A stretch of 64,000 bases of DNA, from assembly GCA_001600415.1 (NCBI GenBank), contig BCJX01000004.1, positions 949,689 to 1,013,688 of the forward strand. The letters run 5' to 3'. The notes below the pieces were generated by a model. The model saw nothing but the letters and a program-made list of their open reading frames with translations. It made no database searches and was not told the DNA's origin. This DNA is from Pascua guehoae (Eukaryota; Basidiomycota; Tremellomycetes; Trichosporonales; Trichosporonaceae). Made by a program: the position numbers and the translations under genes. Every line of letters begins with the position of its first letter. Position 1 is the first letter of the stretch. Positions 34,971 through 48,100 of the stretch are shown in pieces.

Positions 34971-36395
34971 GGGTCAAATGCCATGCGATGCATTTCCCCT
35001 GTTTTGGCTTGGTTTCCGTCCCTCGTTTTCCCCTTGCATACCCTACAGTACTACAGTACAGGTCCACAGCCTGCAGCCTGGTATGCAAATATCCTGTACC
35101 CTGCCTCAAACCCTGGCACGGGCTGGCCCGCCCCGAGGCCAGCCAAAATAAAAAACCAGACAGCCAGCCAACACAGCCGACGGGCGACAGACAGCCCGAC
35201 AGAGCAGCATGCTGTGCACCACCACACCACACACGATGGATGGCATGGTTACCCAACCCAACGCGACACCAACGCAACCTCCTGTCATAGCCACGCCGTG
35301 ACAATGAGTTATCCAGGGGGAGGTGCGGTGCTAGACCCGGTCAGGCATGGCGGATGTCAAGAAATGGAGCTGCGCAGAGGGGGGTGAGGAGGTTGTCGAA
35401 AGTGCCACTACTGAACATTGTGAAGAATGGTGGTGGCGGTCATGCGGGCGTGCGGGCTGCAATATCAAACTACGAGCTGAAACACAGGAGAGCAGACAAA
35501 CGCACAGCAATAAGAGTGGTGGTGTGTGGCTTTCCTTTGCTTTTTGCCATGGTCGCCCGTGCATGCGCTGGCCACACCACATGCCATGCACGGCCGTACC
35601 TGTTTGTATGTATGTATGCACCACCCCACTCGTGTGCATCTTCTGGTGATTCACAGCTGAACAAATGGGATGGGCTGAAGAACAAGCTCTACACATACCA
35701 GTCACCGAGGAATAATATATGCATTATTGGTTTGGAGCAGAGCTCACATTGTGGAGCAAAGGGAGGCAGAAGGCAGAATAAGGCTGGGTGCTATGCGGAA
35801 AAGGCAAAGAGCGGAAGCAAAAACGCGTCCATGGGAGGGCCAAGGGCGGGGCAGGCTGCATGGCTGCAGGCTGCATGCTGGGAAGGGGGGGCGTGGTGGC
35901 GGGCAACGAGTGCGTCCCGCCCATTCGGGCGCCATTACAGCAGAATCAGCACAGCAACAGCACAGCGGTACACCCACCACCCACCGCACACGGCACACAC
36001 CGGCACACACACCACACCCACCTTCACCCACCTAACAGTAGTACCTTGTACAGACTACCTACCTACCTTCTCTCTTACCTGGTTCCTTTCCCCCCTTCTG
36101 TTCAACCCCTTCCACTTCTTCTCTGTGTTCGTCTATCTCCATTTTACTCTCTGTGTACACTACCACCGCCCTCGCCATTCTTCAAACCCCCCTGTACTGT
36201 ACGGGGACACGACGCGTGCGAAAACGATCAAGCGACCATTCTGGAACAGCCACAGGATCCTTAGATCCCAGGCGTACAAGCCAGGCAGGCAAACCAGCCA
36301 GCTGCCAGCCAGTCGCCAGGCCAGCTCTAGGCAGACGCGCGCTCTCTGCGCCATTGCAGCCACCGCCTCGCACGGATCACAATCAATCAATCAAA

Positions 36396-36433
36396 CCACG
36401 AACCCACGAACCCACGAACCCACGAACCCACGA
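36396..36433. repeat. Tandem CACGAACC repeat, about 4.5 copies
   Basis: The 8-nt unit CACGAACC is repeated head to tail upstream of the DUF1765 gene. Confidence 0.85.
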
Positions 36434-36871
36434 CCTCAGCGGCCAAACGACGACAGACGGACTGCCATTACCTCGTTGCTACCTTGCACCTTTTCGCCCA
36501 GCATTGATCTCGCGAGGGCCCGTGCCCGTCCGTGTCCTAGGTAACCTCCTTTTGGTCGGACACGTTGTCCCCTAGTTTTGGTCGGTCGGCCGGTGTCCCA
36601 TCGCCCGCGATCGCCCGTCGAGTCGCATGTCCGGTGGTCTGTAAACGTCCGTCACTCGCCGCCGCCGCCGTCGACGCCGTCTACGCTCGAGCAACGCGCT
36701 CGCACGACCCTCACCCACCATTGAGGTACCTCGGCCTGGTCGACTGGAACAACAAGACGAAACTCTCTCGCGGTTGAGACGAGAACAAAGGCCATTCGTG
36801 TTGCATTGTTGATTATTGTCCACACGGTCCACACGTCGACTGCTACTGGCCTCGCTCGAGCCCCCTAGTAC

Positions 36872-36924
36872 NNNNNNNNNNNNNNNNNNNNNNNNNNNNN
36901 NNNNNNNNNNNNNNNNNNNNNNNN
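36872..36924. other. Assembly gap (53 N)
   Basis: Run of 53 N in the upstream region of the DUF1765 gene, immediately followed by CCCCCC. Confidence 0.95.
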
Positions 36925-37368
36925 CCCCCCCTCTCCTCGCCCGGCATGACCACATGACCACCACCACCACACACAATACATGGTTGGCGCGCGCTCGCTG
37001 GTTACCGCACTTTCCACACTCTCTCTCTATTCTTCTCCAACTTGACACATCCTTGTCACGAAACGAGCGCGCTCACACTTTTGTGTCCCTGTCGATCCTG
37101 TCCAACGTCTCCACACTCCCTTGCCCCCATTATTATTGCCATCGACTGCTTGCGCGCTCCCCCCTTCTGCTCTCCGCATCCATCGTACTCGCCAACAACA
37201 CACCCACACCCACACGCGCACTCCACCCACACCCACTTGCGCCCTGATCTGTCGTGTGTTCCCTTTGGCCATTGCCCCGTTGCGCGCGACTACCCATTCT
37301 CGTCCATTGGGCCTTGGCGTCCGCTAGACCCCTTTTCCCCTTCCCCCTTCCTCCGAGTCGTCGCAGCC

Positions 37369-40300
37369 ATGTCTGCGTCCGGGCACCGGCATCCCAGCGG
37401 CAGCGGACGCCCGGGCTCGCGCTCGTCACGCCGCATTCTCAGCTCTACGGGACCCGTCGAGCTAGGAGGCGGAGTAGGCATTCTCGGCTCGGCCCTCACG
37501 GACGAGGTACGTCCACCACCACCATTACCACAACCACCACCAACAAGGCGCCACAAGCAGCCCATCGCAGAGTGTCTGCTAACACATACAGGCCGCGTAC
37601 CAGGCTGCCCTCCACGCGGCATCGCGTACCGGCGCATCTCCGCCACCACCTCCACACTACAACGTGTACTCATCGCGATCCCCGACAGAGTCGAGCTTTT
37701 CCCACTCGTCGCAATCCAGAGAGTCGCGCGATAGCATACCACCGCCCGCGCCACCCAAGGACAAGCCTCCACAGCGCGTAGCAGCAGCAGCCGCAGCTGC
37801 CGGCCAGCAGAGCTTGCCACTGCCGCACCTGAGCCAATGGAGCATGAGCACATCGAGCTCTGGCCGTTCGTTTGCGAGTGCAGCATCCACACAACCAACC
37901 TCCACCCCCACGCGCACACCCAACAACAAGGCCGAACGCGCAAAGGCCGACTCTAGCCAGTACTCGCACTCACACTCGCAGAACGGCTCGCACCACCCGT
38001 CACAGTCCCAGTCCACATCCCAATCTCACTCGCACTCGTCCCACTCGCGGCATCGCAAAGCGCCGAGCCAAGGATCGATTGGAAGCGGTAGCTCCCCATC
38101 GCGCCACCCCCAGCAGCGTTCTAAACGCGTCTCCCCAGCCGCCGAGATGCGAAGAGAAGAGCCCGTGGCGGGCCCGGCAGACAGGATGCGAACTGCGCCT
38201 CCTCCGCCGCTGCCGGCGATGGCTCAGGGCCCTCTTCCACAGACACCAAGCGACTTTGTGAGCGAGGCCGCTGCATTCAAAAATGCAGCCGTCTCCAAGC
38301 TCAAGGGGAACAAGAAGCTCCCGACACCCATCCGCACGGGCCATGAGCCCACATTAAGCCAGGACTGGGTCAGCATCGACGAGATTGACGACCAGACCAT
38401 CAGCAAACTCTCGCCAGCGCGACCCGCACCCGCGCCACCAGCCGTCCCGCCCGCAAGAGATTTTATGCCCGCCCCGAGCATGATACCACTAGCCCCGGAA
38501 CACCGGCCACGGGTTGTCACGGACCCGTTACCCCATGGCCCGTCACGAGGACAACGCTCCTTTGACATGGCACGTTCCGTGACTCCCACATCGTCGGGGC
38601 GCAAGACACCGAATGGCATGGACTCTTACGCCAACAACAGCGGTCGTAGGACACCCAATGGTTTCGGCGAACCCAGTGGGCGGAGAACGCCAAATGGTAT
38701 TGACACTGCCAATGGTCGGCGCACACCGACCGGCGTCAATGCCAACGACGCGTCCAACGCGGGGACGCGTACGATCCAATTCAGTCGCCCGGCCCCACCG
38801 CCACCACAGCAGACCATCAAGCCGCGTCGTTCGATTGACCTTCTCCGCACCCATTCGCGCGACCGTGACGGGGCCAGCAAGGACGCCAAAGCGGCCGCCC
38901 AGCGCGGACTCGGAGTCGGCTTACCCGAGCCCAAGACCCCTGGATTGAATCTCAAGAAGAGCTCGGGTGCCCTGCGTAACCTATTTCGCAGCAAGGGCAA
39001 ACAGGACAGCAAGGACATGGGAGCTGCAACCGACACCCCCGACATGCCGCGCCCATCCATCAGCGACCTGTTCCGTCCATCCATCTCGCTACCCCGCGCG
39101 ACATCACCCAACCCCTCGCCGATCATCTCTGGGTCCTCTGTGACTGCAACGCCCACATCGCGGCACCATGGCAGTGACTCGCCGAGCAGCACCTCGCCGA
39201 GCAACACGACCTTCAGCTACCCGTACCTTCAGTTGCAGCAGCCTCCGCAGCGCATGCCAACTCCCCCATCCCAGCTGTTGCAACAGACTCAGCAATCTCA
39301 ACACCCTCAGCAGTCGCAGCAGCCTCAACAAGTCCAGCAGCTCCAGCAGACCCAGCACGCGCAGCAACATCGGTACCCGACTCCACCTCCTCGTGGACAG
39401 CCAGGTAGCAGCGAGCCACCTGCAGTTCGTGCACTTCCCGTACCGCAACGACCAAAGCAACAGGCGGCCCAGCAGCAGCAGCCGCCTGCAAAGCAGAACG
39501 CTACGCCGCCGCCGCCGCCGCCGCAGGAGCAAAAGCGAGAGCAACGAGAGCAGCAACCGCAGCAGCAGGATCAGCAGCGCCAGCAGCAACAACGGCAGCA
39601 GCAGCAACAAGCCGATCAAAAGCGGCAGCAGCAACAACGCCAGGAGCAGCAGCAGCGACAGCAGCAGGAGCGACAACAGCAACAGCAACGCCAGATGGAT
39701 CCACGGCAGCAACAGCAACACGATCAACGGCAGCAGCAGCAACGACAGCAGCAACGGGAACGGGAACAGCAGCAGCAGTCGCAACACCGGACACGTCCAT
39801 CAGGCTCTCGCGCCTTGCCGCCTCTACCTACTGCCCAGCCAGAGCAACCGCGTGGCTACCCCCAGCGCTTGCCGTCGGCAAACATGCAGTTCGAGACACC
39901 GCAGCCGTCGCGCCGTGACCTGTCAAAGGACTCTGCAAGCCCTGCTGCGTCTGATGGCTCGTCGTCGACAGTGCGCCAAGTCACAGCAGAGTGGACACCA
40001 GGCGAGTCGCAGTCACCACCAGAGTCGTCACCACGATTGCTTGGTTCCGACTCTCCTGCCAACTGGTCGCCCATCAAGCCATCCCAGTCGCTTCGGCTGC
40101 TGCAGCTTCCCGAACTCGACTTGGCGTTTGACATTTCGTTTGACAACCTCGGCGTGGGCAACAGCTCACCGACGACTCCACGAAAGCGCTCGCCGACACT
40201 TGTCGAGCCGCCACAATCCCCGTCGCGGTCGCGGTCGATCAGCCACGGGTCGGAAGCTTCGCGTACGCCGTCAGACCGCCGCAAGCAGCGTACTGAGCGC

Positions 40301-43300
40301 CGGCGTTCTAAATCGTTTGATGGCCCCAGTCTTCTCAGCATGGGTTCCGAGACGCCGTGGCGGCAGCTCGACTTTGACCAGCCCCAGTCGTGGTCTTCGT
40401 CCAAGTTCTTCACTGCGAGCTCGACTTCCGCGCCCAAGTTGTCATCAACCCCACCACCGCCGGCGGCACCGCCGGCCGAGCAGCTGAGCCCGGCTGACGA
40501 TGGTGTCTCGCCTGCGAGCGCAAGCCGCAGCGATGGCGGGTTGGGTATTGGTGCCCTGAGCCTGGACGTGGATTCGGTGTCCACACACAACTCGTTGGTT
40601 GACCACACGCGCACTCCGTCTGGTGGTAGCTCGACTCACGAGACCAGCTCTCCCTCGCCGCCACGCACACCCGAGGACGCTCACTCGCACCCTACATTCC
40701 TGGGTTCCACGGATACGCAGGTTGTTCCCAAGGCGGTGGCTCTGGATCCACCCGTGCATCTCGAGCCACCGATGGAGCTCGGTCAGCCGTTTGAGACTGC
40801 TTTCTCTGCGCCGCCAAAAAGCTCTCCCAACCCTGGTGCTGTGACTATCACCACGTCGTCGTCGACCTCCACTGCGACTGTCACCCCGGAGCCACTTGCC
40901 AATGCGACTGCGCAAGAACCTCCTGCACCGCCAGCCAAGCGCAAGTATGAGCCGTACGTGAACCCAGCCAAACCGCCAAAGGAGACGCCAGACCCCAAGG
41001 AGCCCGACCAGCTTCCTCCGTCCAAGGCTCCATTCAGGGCGCGTCCGACGGTGCGCAATCTCGTCAACCGAGCGACGGTCATCAATCCCGACCCGAGTAT
41101 CACTCTGCGTGACCTGACGGCCGAGCTGGAGCGCGCGCTCGAGGCGTTCCGTTTCCCAATGCCTGGTGGCGGGGCGGAACGCTCGATGATTATCCGCAAC
41201 GAGCTCTTAGTCTACATTGCCGAAGTCGACAAGCGATGCTACCTGAAGCGGGACGAGGTCTACTACTTCCAGCTCCGGGACGTCTGCTTTGACTGGGCCG
41301 AGATCCTCCTGTTCGAGCTCCGCGTCGAGCAACCTGCCAACGAGCGCGGCGCTTGCTTGGAGGGCCTCGCAGCTCTTCTCGAGAGCTCGTGTCTGTCGGC
41401 CGAGGCGCTCGAGGCCAGCCCAGCGCACCAGGACGCCTTCCTCCAGCTCATGATGAAGGTCATGAACTTTGTCATGGACAAGCTCGGCGCCAAGGGTGTC
41501 TTCCACAACACGCTGCTGTTCTCTGGCCGTTTCTTGGTGGGTACTGCGTTGCTGCCCCCTATACTTTGCTTGTTACTGACAACCAGGCGTTTGCATTCTT
41601 CCGCGTCCCACATGTTGGCGGGCAGCTTGTCGGCGTCCTCCAGCCGCCTCGGGGCGCGCTCATGCGCTTCACACGCCCCGTGTTGATGGGCAAGACGATT
41701 GCCTCGGAAGCCATGCCGCGCTACCCTGCTCACCTCCAGTCGCTGTGCTTTGACAACTCACACGCGTACACGCGCCGCCTGTTAAGTCTCGACCCCGACT
41801 TTGACACGGCGTCTGAAAAGGAGGCATTCCACTTCCAGCCTGGCAACTGGCTGCGTCGTTGGCAGTCGGACGACTCGGAGCTGTTCCCGGCATTCTACCG
41901 CGCATACCACCGCCAGCTCGCGTTGTACCTCGCACCCGCTGTCGAATACTACCAGCTCCAGGGCAAGCCTGTGCCTGCTCACGTTTTGCTGCGCGCGCCC
42001 GGATACGCCCACCTGGCTACCATCTTTGCGAAAAAGTGTCACTCGTACATTCTGGGCTCGGTCAATGCTGTCACTACATCGTCGTCGAATCAGCACTTTG
42101 ACGCCACGGAATCTGCCGGGTTCCGCGGCAGCCAAAAGCCTGCCGTGCTCGAGACAGCCAACCGGCGTCTCGTCGAGACGCTGTGGACGTTTGCATCGTC
42201 GCTGGTGGCGATTCCGTCGGCGAGCGGCTACGTGCTTGAATGCGATGGCGCACAGCTGTGGGGCGAAATGATTGATCTGTGGACAAAGAACCTGATCAAC
42301 AAGACGAGCCTGTACGCGCCCAAGGGAGTATTCTGCCTGTTTGACCTGATTGACGGCATTGTCGATCCAGTCATCCTCGGCGCGCCCGACTCACCGCTCG
42401 ATGTGCCATACCTGATTGGTATGGTGCGCCTCATCCTCAACGAGGCCGAGCACGCCCTCACGATTGTCAAGGCGGTTGCGTTTGTCTTCACGCACTGGGA
42501 GATTCTCACTGCGCGCCCCGAGGACCGCCACGAATTGTGCCTCGACATTTTGCTCAACAAGAAGCTGTTTGAACGCCTGCTTCTGTACTGGTCGCAGTCT
42601 GTGCGAAGCTACGTCCTGCGTCTCGTCGTCTTCCGCCTTGGTCATTTGCACACGACCAAGGCGGACGGTGCGTCGTATGACGTTGAGATTGAGTCGGTAC
42701 GTCTTCTCCAGACACGCCTCGACAGTATCAAGCGCCGCCACGACGAACTGGAGCCAAACACGACGACGCCAGAGCCGACCGACGTTGATGGGACACCGCG
42801 TACGCCTACGAGCGGTGGTGGTATGCCTCGCAGCCGCAGCACCATTACAATGGTGACCGACTCTCCGCAGCCACAGAGCCGTGCGGAAAAGCTTCTGGGC
42901 ATGTCGAGCACGCAGCCAGATGACGACACGTCGCCCAAGAATAAAGCGGCGTCGTGGTGGAAGCGGACGATTGGCAAGCCCGGCAAAAAGGCAACCAAGC
43001 GCAGCCCACCGTCGTCGACGACACAAACAGTGCCCTTGTCTGGTCCGGGGGCTGCCGCTCCACCCGCATTGTCGACGACGTCGTCGTCATCATCGCCGCA
43101 GAACACGCCATCGGTGCTCGGCACTTCGCCCGTGTCGAGCATTAGCTCGCCGATAAACCGCCCGACCAAGCTCGAACCGAGTCCATTACTCCAGCCGAGC
43201 CCTCTGCCGCGTGACAGCCCCGAGATTTCTGGCCCACCGTCGCCGCGCCGGCGCAAGGCCCCACCTCCGCATATTGCAGTGGCCAAGGCGTCTGCGCAGT

Positions 43301-43707
43301 TTGCGTTTGAGTTTGAGCTGCCGACCGCGTCGCCGCTGAGCGACACGTTTGACGCCAATGCGACACCCACGTCGCCAAACAATCGCCGCTCGTCCCAGCC
43401 ACCGTCGCCACGGGGTACGACGAGCCCGCACATGTCGCACTCGTTCTCAAAGCGCTCGTCGCTCCTGCCCCCGCCGACCGCGAGCATGCTCGACGCCATG
43501 GCCCTTGGCATGAAGCTCGCGCCGCCCGTGCCACGGGACCCGGGGTACCCAAAACGTCTGCACGCGTACGCGATCCGTATGCTCGCCGAGCTCGAGGACG
43601 CCCAAAAGGAGTACGACGAGTGGTGGTCCGAGGGCGGTATCGGCAAGGTTGACGGCGCGCCCCCGCGCCTCGCCGTCGCGTGGCCCTTCCACGAGGGCGA
43701 GGAGTGA
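37369..43707 (+). CDS. Large DUF1765/UPF0592 family protein (Ahk1-like), 2,067 residues
   Basis: Three exons (37369-37506, 37592-41536, 41587-43707) join in phase 0. The first 1,190 residues are low complexity: Ser/His-rich, then four copies of a GR(R/K)TPNG-type motif (about 381-430), then a Gln/Arg tract (about 590-780) and Ser/Pro-rich sequence. The conserved core (about 1197-1730) includes RPTVRNLVNRATVINPDPSI, FFRVPHVGGQLVGVLQPP, WTKNLINKTSLYAPKGVFCL, KAVAFVFTHWEILTARPEDR and LLYWSQSVRSYVLRLVVFRL. These are typical of the fungal DUF1765 family, to which I believe yeast Ahk1 (YDL073W) belongs. Ahk1 is a scaffold in the Hkr1 branch of the Hog1 MAPK pathway; that role here is inference. The C-terminal 330 residues are again Ser/Pro-rich. 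Confidence 0.8.
39230..39790 (+). repeat. Coding CAG/CAA tract (poly-Gln/Arg)
   Basis: Dense CAG/CAA codons mixed with CGA/CGG, encoding QQQ, RQQ and ERQ runs of about 185 residues in the DUF1765 protein. Probably disordered and length-variable. Confidence 0.9.
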
Positions 43708-44559
43708 GCGTGCGTGCGCGTGCGCGTGCGCTGGCGCGTGGACGAGGTGCCCACTGGTGGGGCTGGGGGCGCGTCCGAGCAGAGGAAGACGGAGAGGGAG
43801 ACAGCAAGCGAGGCCGGTCACACTCGAGGCCAAAGTATATTACTGCCGGACATTAATCCTGCTTGTAGAGGAGGGGAGGGGAGAGGAGACGAGTCGAAAG
43901 GTGACTAGAGAGAATGTGCACGCGCAGCATGCGCTGCTGTACCCGCATACTGTCGCGTTTGGTTTCTTGATACGTGTCACACTATACCATACCAGTGTTT
44001 GCTTGCTGGCTGTACCCCGATGCATGTTAGTTCAATTCTTCAGGTGTGGGTGGCATGGCGGCGGGCGCGCGCGAGCACAGCAACAGTATTCGGGATCTGG
44101 ACTGGGCAACTCTTGGGGGCAACTCTTGGGGGCAACTCTTGGGGCATCAGATGCAGCACCACCTCGGGCACAAGCCACTGCCGAGCGGCGCCACAGTGCT
44201 GGCCACAACTCGGCGCAGCATGGGACACGCAAGGCAACCCTTTGCACCATCTCAGCGCCATCTGCCCACCTGTACATTACGCAGCAACCTCGGCGGCACT
44301 CGGCTAACACTGTCCTTGGTCCGTGTATGCCACACGGTCGGGGACGGGTCGATCCAAACGATCCAAACCAAACTCGAAACACGGCACGTTGGGCGGCAAC
44401 CTCTAGGCCAACGGGCATTGAGCTACACTAGCACAGCACCACCACACGACCACCACGCCACCACACCACCACGCCACCACGCCACCACACCAAGCATCTA
44501 CAGCATACAGCACCCCCAGGTCTAGTCGCAGCCTCGAGTCCTACCCCGACCCAGCTCGC

Positions 44560-44650
44560 GGCCCCGCCCCAGCCCCAGACCCAGCCCCAGACCCAGCCCC
44601 AGCAAGACCCAGCCCCAGCAAGACCCAGGCCCAGCAAGACCCAGCCCCAG
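44560..44650. repeat. Imperfect tandem repeat CCCAGCAAGACCCAGC
   Basis: About five head-to-tail copies of a 12-18 nt unit rich in CCCAG. Non-coding. Confidence 0.8.
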
Positions 44651-44949
44651 GACACAAGAACCCCATGTCCAACGCGGACGCGCCGCCAGGGCGTGCACCA
44701 CGCGCCATGGTCGGTTTGCAGTGGTGTAGATGCCGCACCAGGCCGAGGGCAAGGCAGAGGCGAGGTCGGGCGTCCCGCCAGGGTATTGGTTTGTAAACGT
44801 CGCGATCACGATCAGTCCTGCTCAGAGGGGCGGACACGGGCGGGGCAGTCGTGAGGATGGAAAGCGGTCAGTGGTGTTGGGAGTGCCACATGGCCGGGGT
44901 TGCTTGTCGCCTACGCGGGTTATTCGACACGGTGTGGCGTGGTAATGTG

Positions 44950-44982
44950 ATGGAGATGGAGATGGAGATGGAGATGGAGATG
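44950..44982. repeat. GATGGA hexamer microsatellite
   Basis: Five to six perfect hexamers just beyond the 3' end of COX18. Confidence 0.85.
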
Positions 44983-45121
44983 CAAATGCCGATATCCATG
45001 CTATTCTACTGCCCTTCTTCCCCTTAGCCCCGTCCCCTCGTCTCCTCCTCGCCAACACTTCCCGCACCACGACCCGCCATGCCACCTGCCCCAGCTCCGA
45101 GCTGGAACTGTACGCTGGGCT

Positions 45122-48100
45122 TTACGACCTGGACCTGGCGTCGCGTTCGGCGTCACGGGCCGCTCGCAAGGCTGCGCGCTTTGCGAGGCGCTGGGCGCGG
45201 TCGCGCTCGTCGATGCGTGTGAGGACGAGGTTTTGGACGAGGGAGAATGTCATGGATGTCGTCCAGTAGAGGACGACGGCCTGGGGGTTAGTGTGGGGGG
45301 GGGGAGTAGGAGCTGCTGGGGGTGGAGTAGGGGAGGGATACGAGACGGGGACGATAGCGGGGTATGAGAAGGGACGTGATGGTGGGGTAATTGGATGGTA
45401 CGCCAGGGGGAGGGACCGGCGAGAGGATGGAAGACGCAGCGATGAAGAAATAGAAGTGATGAAGAACTAGCAGTGGTGAATGGCAGAGTTGACCGAATGG
45501 GAGCAGAGTTGACCGAATGGGAGCAGAGTTGACCGAATGGGAGACATGAACCAGACAAGTGACGATAGGAGAGATGAAGATGTGGCAGAGATAATGAATG
45601 CGTAATGGATGAAGATAGAGAAATGGATGAAGATAGAACAATGGATGAAGATGGTAATGGATGAAGATGGTAATGGATGAAGATGGAGTAATGGATGAAG
45701 ATAGTAGTGGATGAAGAGAGACGGCAAGGCAAGGATAGAGGGCGCGATGAGATGGTTCAAGATGCAACTCGACAAGGTGAAGATGTCGACAAGAGTGCAG
45801 AGGGAGAGGCACAAACCCCAGATGAGGGCATGAGGTGCCACAGGAGGAATGAGGAATGAGATAGCACGAGACGAGACCGTTCAAGCGAGAAATGGACCCC
45901 AGCCAGGTGAGAAACCAAGCGGGCCGAGAAACAGAGGCAGACGAGGAACCAAGACACAAAACCACGCGAGACACAATCCCTCCCGCCGCACGGCCACTCA
46001 CACTGGGCATGGTCGCGCCAATGGGGATAAACGCGACGGCCATGGCGCGCATAAACATGGGCAGCGCCTCGCCGACCTTTTCGACCTTTTTGGCCTCGGA
46101 CGCGTCCTCGACAAAGTCGTCGGCACCGGGTGCCGCGGGCCCGCCCTGGTTGGGGCGGGGGCGTGTGGCGGTGGGGGTGGTCGTGGGGATCTGGCTGCGG
46201 GGGAGTTTGACGGGTGCGCGGGTCCGGGGGCGTGCGGGTGCGGGTGCCGAGGTGGTCAGTTTGCGGAGGTGCGCCGAGAGCTGCGGGGGTGTGCGTGGTG
46301 GTGCTGCCGTGGGGCGTGGGGAAGCCACGGCGGGTGTGGCCGTGGAGGAGGACGAGGACGTGGACGAGGGCGTGGATGTGGACGATGCCTGGCGCTCCGC
46401 CCGCTCGGCAGCGGCCACGGCGGCGGGATCCGGATCAGACGGCGCGGTGGCGACGGCAATCTCCTTGTCGTCCTTTTTGCGCTTGCGGCCCGCGACCTCG
46501 GCGTTGCTCATGGCCAGCAGCGCGCCGATGAGGGGCAGCGCGCCCACGGGGTCGACCTCGCCCAGCGACGTCAGCCACAGGACCGACTCGGCCGCCATTG
46601 CGCTCCCGGGCACCTCGAGCGCGTGCCGGATCGCCAGCGACGTCGTGATCAGCACCGGGATGTGGACCGCGAGCGGGAGCGCGAGCGTGATCATCGGGTG
46701 CGTGCGGTGTTTCTTGTGCAGCGCGAATTGGTGGTCGGCCATCTGGTTGTCAGCTTCGCGGAGGCCGCAGGCCGACGCGGCCAAGGTGGCCGAGGAGACT
46801 AGGGAGACCAGGGAGACCAAGAGACCAAAGAGACCAAAGAGATCAAGGAGGCCAAGGAGGCCAAGGATACCAAGGATACCAAGGATACCAAAGAAACCAA
46901 AGAAACCAAAGAGACCAAGAGACCAAAGAGATCAAGGAGGCCAAAGACACCAAGAAGACCAAAGAGACCAAGGGCTACGGTCGTGCTGGGACAGTGGCCG
47001 GGAGCAAGGCATGCGACGGTCTGCGTGCCAGAGCAGAGTCGCACTCGCCGCGAACCTCGCTCTCAGTCCTGGAAATGGACCGAGTGCGCGTCAGTCGCCA
47101 GCATGGCCACCGCCTTTGACGAGACTGGCGCGCCTCGCCAGCGTGCCGAGGACGTCGCCCGAAGCGAGACCAGGTCGACGGATTTGGGCCGCAAGAGCCA
47201 GCGCGAACGACGCCGGTGTACCGACAACCCGGACTCTCATGCCATTGTCGCGAGCAGTTTACAGCTTGATCTTTCAAGCTCGGCTGCCTATCACCAGAGT
47301 TACGACCGACAACCGCGCCAGCTCTTAGGCCAATGTTAGTCCCAACGGGGTTACATTGCCTGGCGACAAGGCAAAGGAGGGGGAAAGGTGGACAGACAGA
47401 GGCGGAGACTGGGCCAGACCGATGACCGTCCTGTCCAGTCCCAGTCCCAGTCCTAGTCCCAGTCCCAGCCCTGGTCCCAGTTCCAGTCCCAGTCCCAGTC
47501 CCAGTCCCAGTCCCAGTCCCAGTCCCAGTCCCAGNNNNNNNNNNNNNNNNNNNNNNNNNNNNNNNNNNNNNNNNNNNNNNNNNNNNNNNNNNNNNNNNNN
47601 NNNNNNNNNNNNNNNNNNNNNNNNNNNNNNNNNNNNNNNNNNNNNNNNNNNNNNNNNNNNNNNNNNNNNNNNNNNNNNNNNNNNNNNNNNNNNNNNNNNN
47701 NNNNNNNNNNNNNNNNNNNNNNNNNNNNNNNNNNNNNNNNNNNNNNNNNNNNNNNNNNNNNNNNNNNNNNNNCCCCCCGCCGAACCCCCTACTCACCGCC
47801 TTCTTCAACTCCCTAACGTAACCCTCATACCCCGTCCCCTCCCGCCGACTCTTGGCAACCAGCTCCACGGCCAGCCGGTCATTCACGCGCTTCATCTCGG
47901 GCACAATCAGCTCGCGCGTGCGCCGCACCCGCCGGCGCTGCCAGAGCGTAAACGGCACCGTGATCGTCGAGCGCAAGAGGACCGTGAGGACGACAATGGA
48001 CAGGGCGTACGACGGCGTGGGGACGGTGAGGAGCAGGTCCGAGACGGCGGTTACGGGCCCGTGGAGGACTTCGTAGACTGAGAGGTTGCGGCGTTGTCCC

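Larger units (their letters stand above)
33349..37368. other. 4-kb intergenic region
   Basis: No gene supported. It holds a decayed inverted-repeat element (about 33770-33986), a G run and an ambiguous base (34951-34970), a CACGAACC tandem repeat (36396-36433), a 53-N gap (36872-36924), and a long pyrimidine-rich leader before the start at 37369. The 396-codon open frame near 35354-36544 has random composition and is rejected. Confidence 0.55.
43708..45121. other. Convergent intergenic region
   Basis: No gene seen between the DUF1765 stop and the COX18 stop. It contains a CCCAGCCCCAGCAAGA-type repeat (44560-44650) and a GGAGAT hexamer repeat (44950-44982). Confidence 0.5.

Noticed and set aside
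35354..36544. 396-codon plus-strand open frame
   Set aside because: Residue composition is random (Thr/His/Arg/Pro-rich from repeats such as CACGAACC), and several equally long frames overlap it on both strands, as expected of GC-rich non-coding DNA.
45483..45542. Regular 20-nt repeats resembling a CRISPR array
   Set aside because: Direct tandem copies with no spacers, inside a fungal intron. CRISPR arrays are not expected in a fungus.
46975..47540. Continuation of the COX18 exon 1 frame across the N gap
   Set aside because: The frame survives only because N codons are not stops and the hexamer repeat has none. The GTGAGT donor at 47796 and the acceptor before 46742 give the correct Oxa1-family loop.
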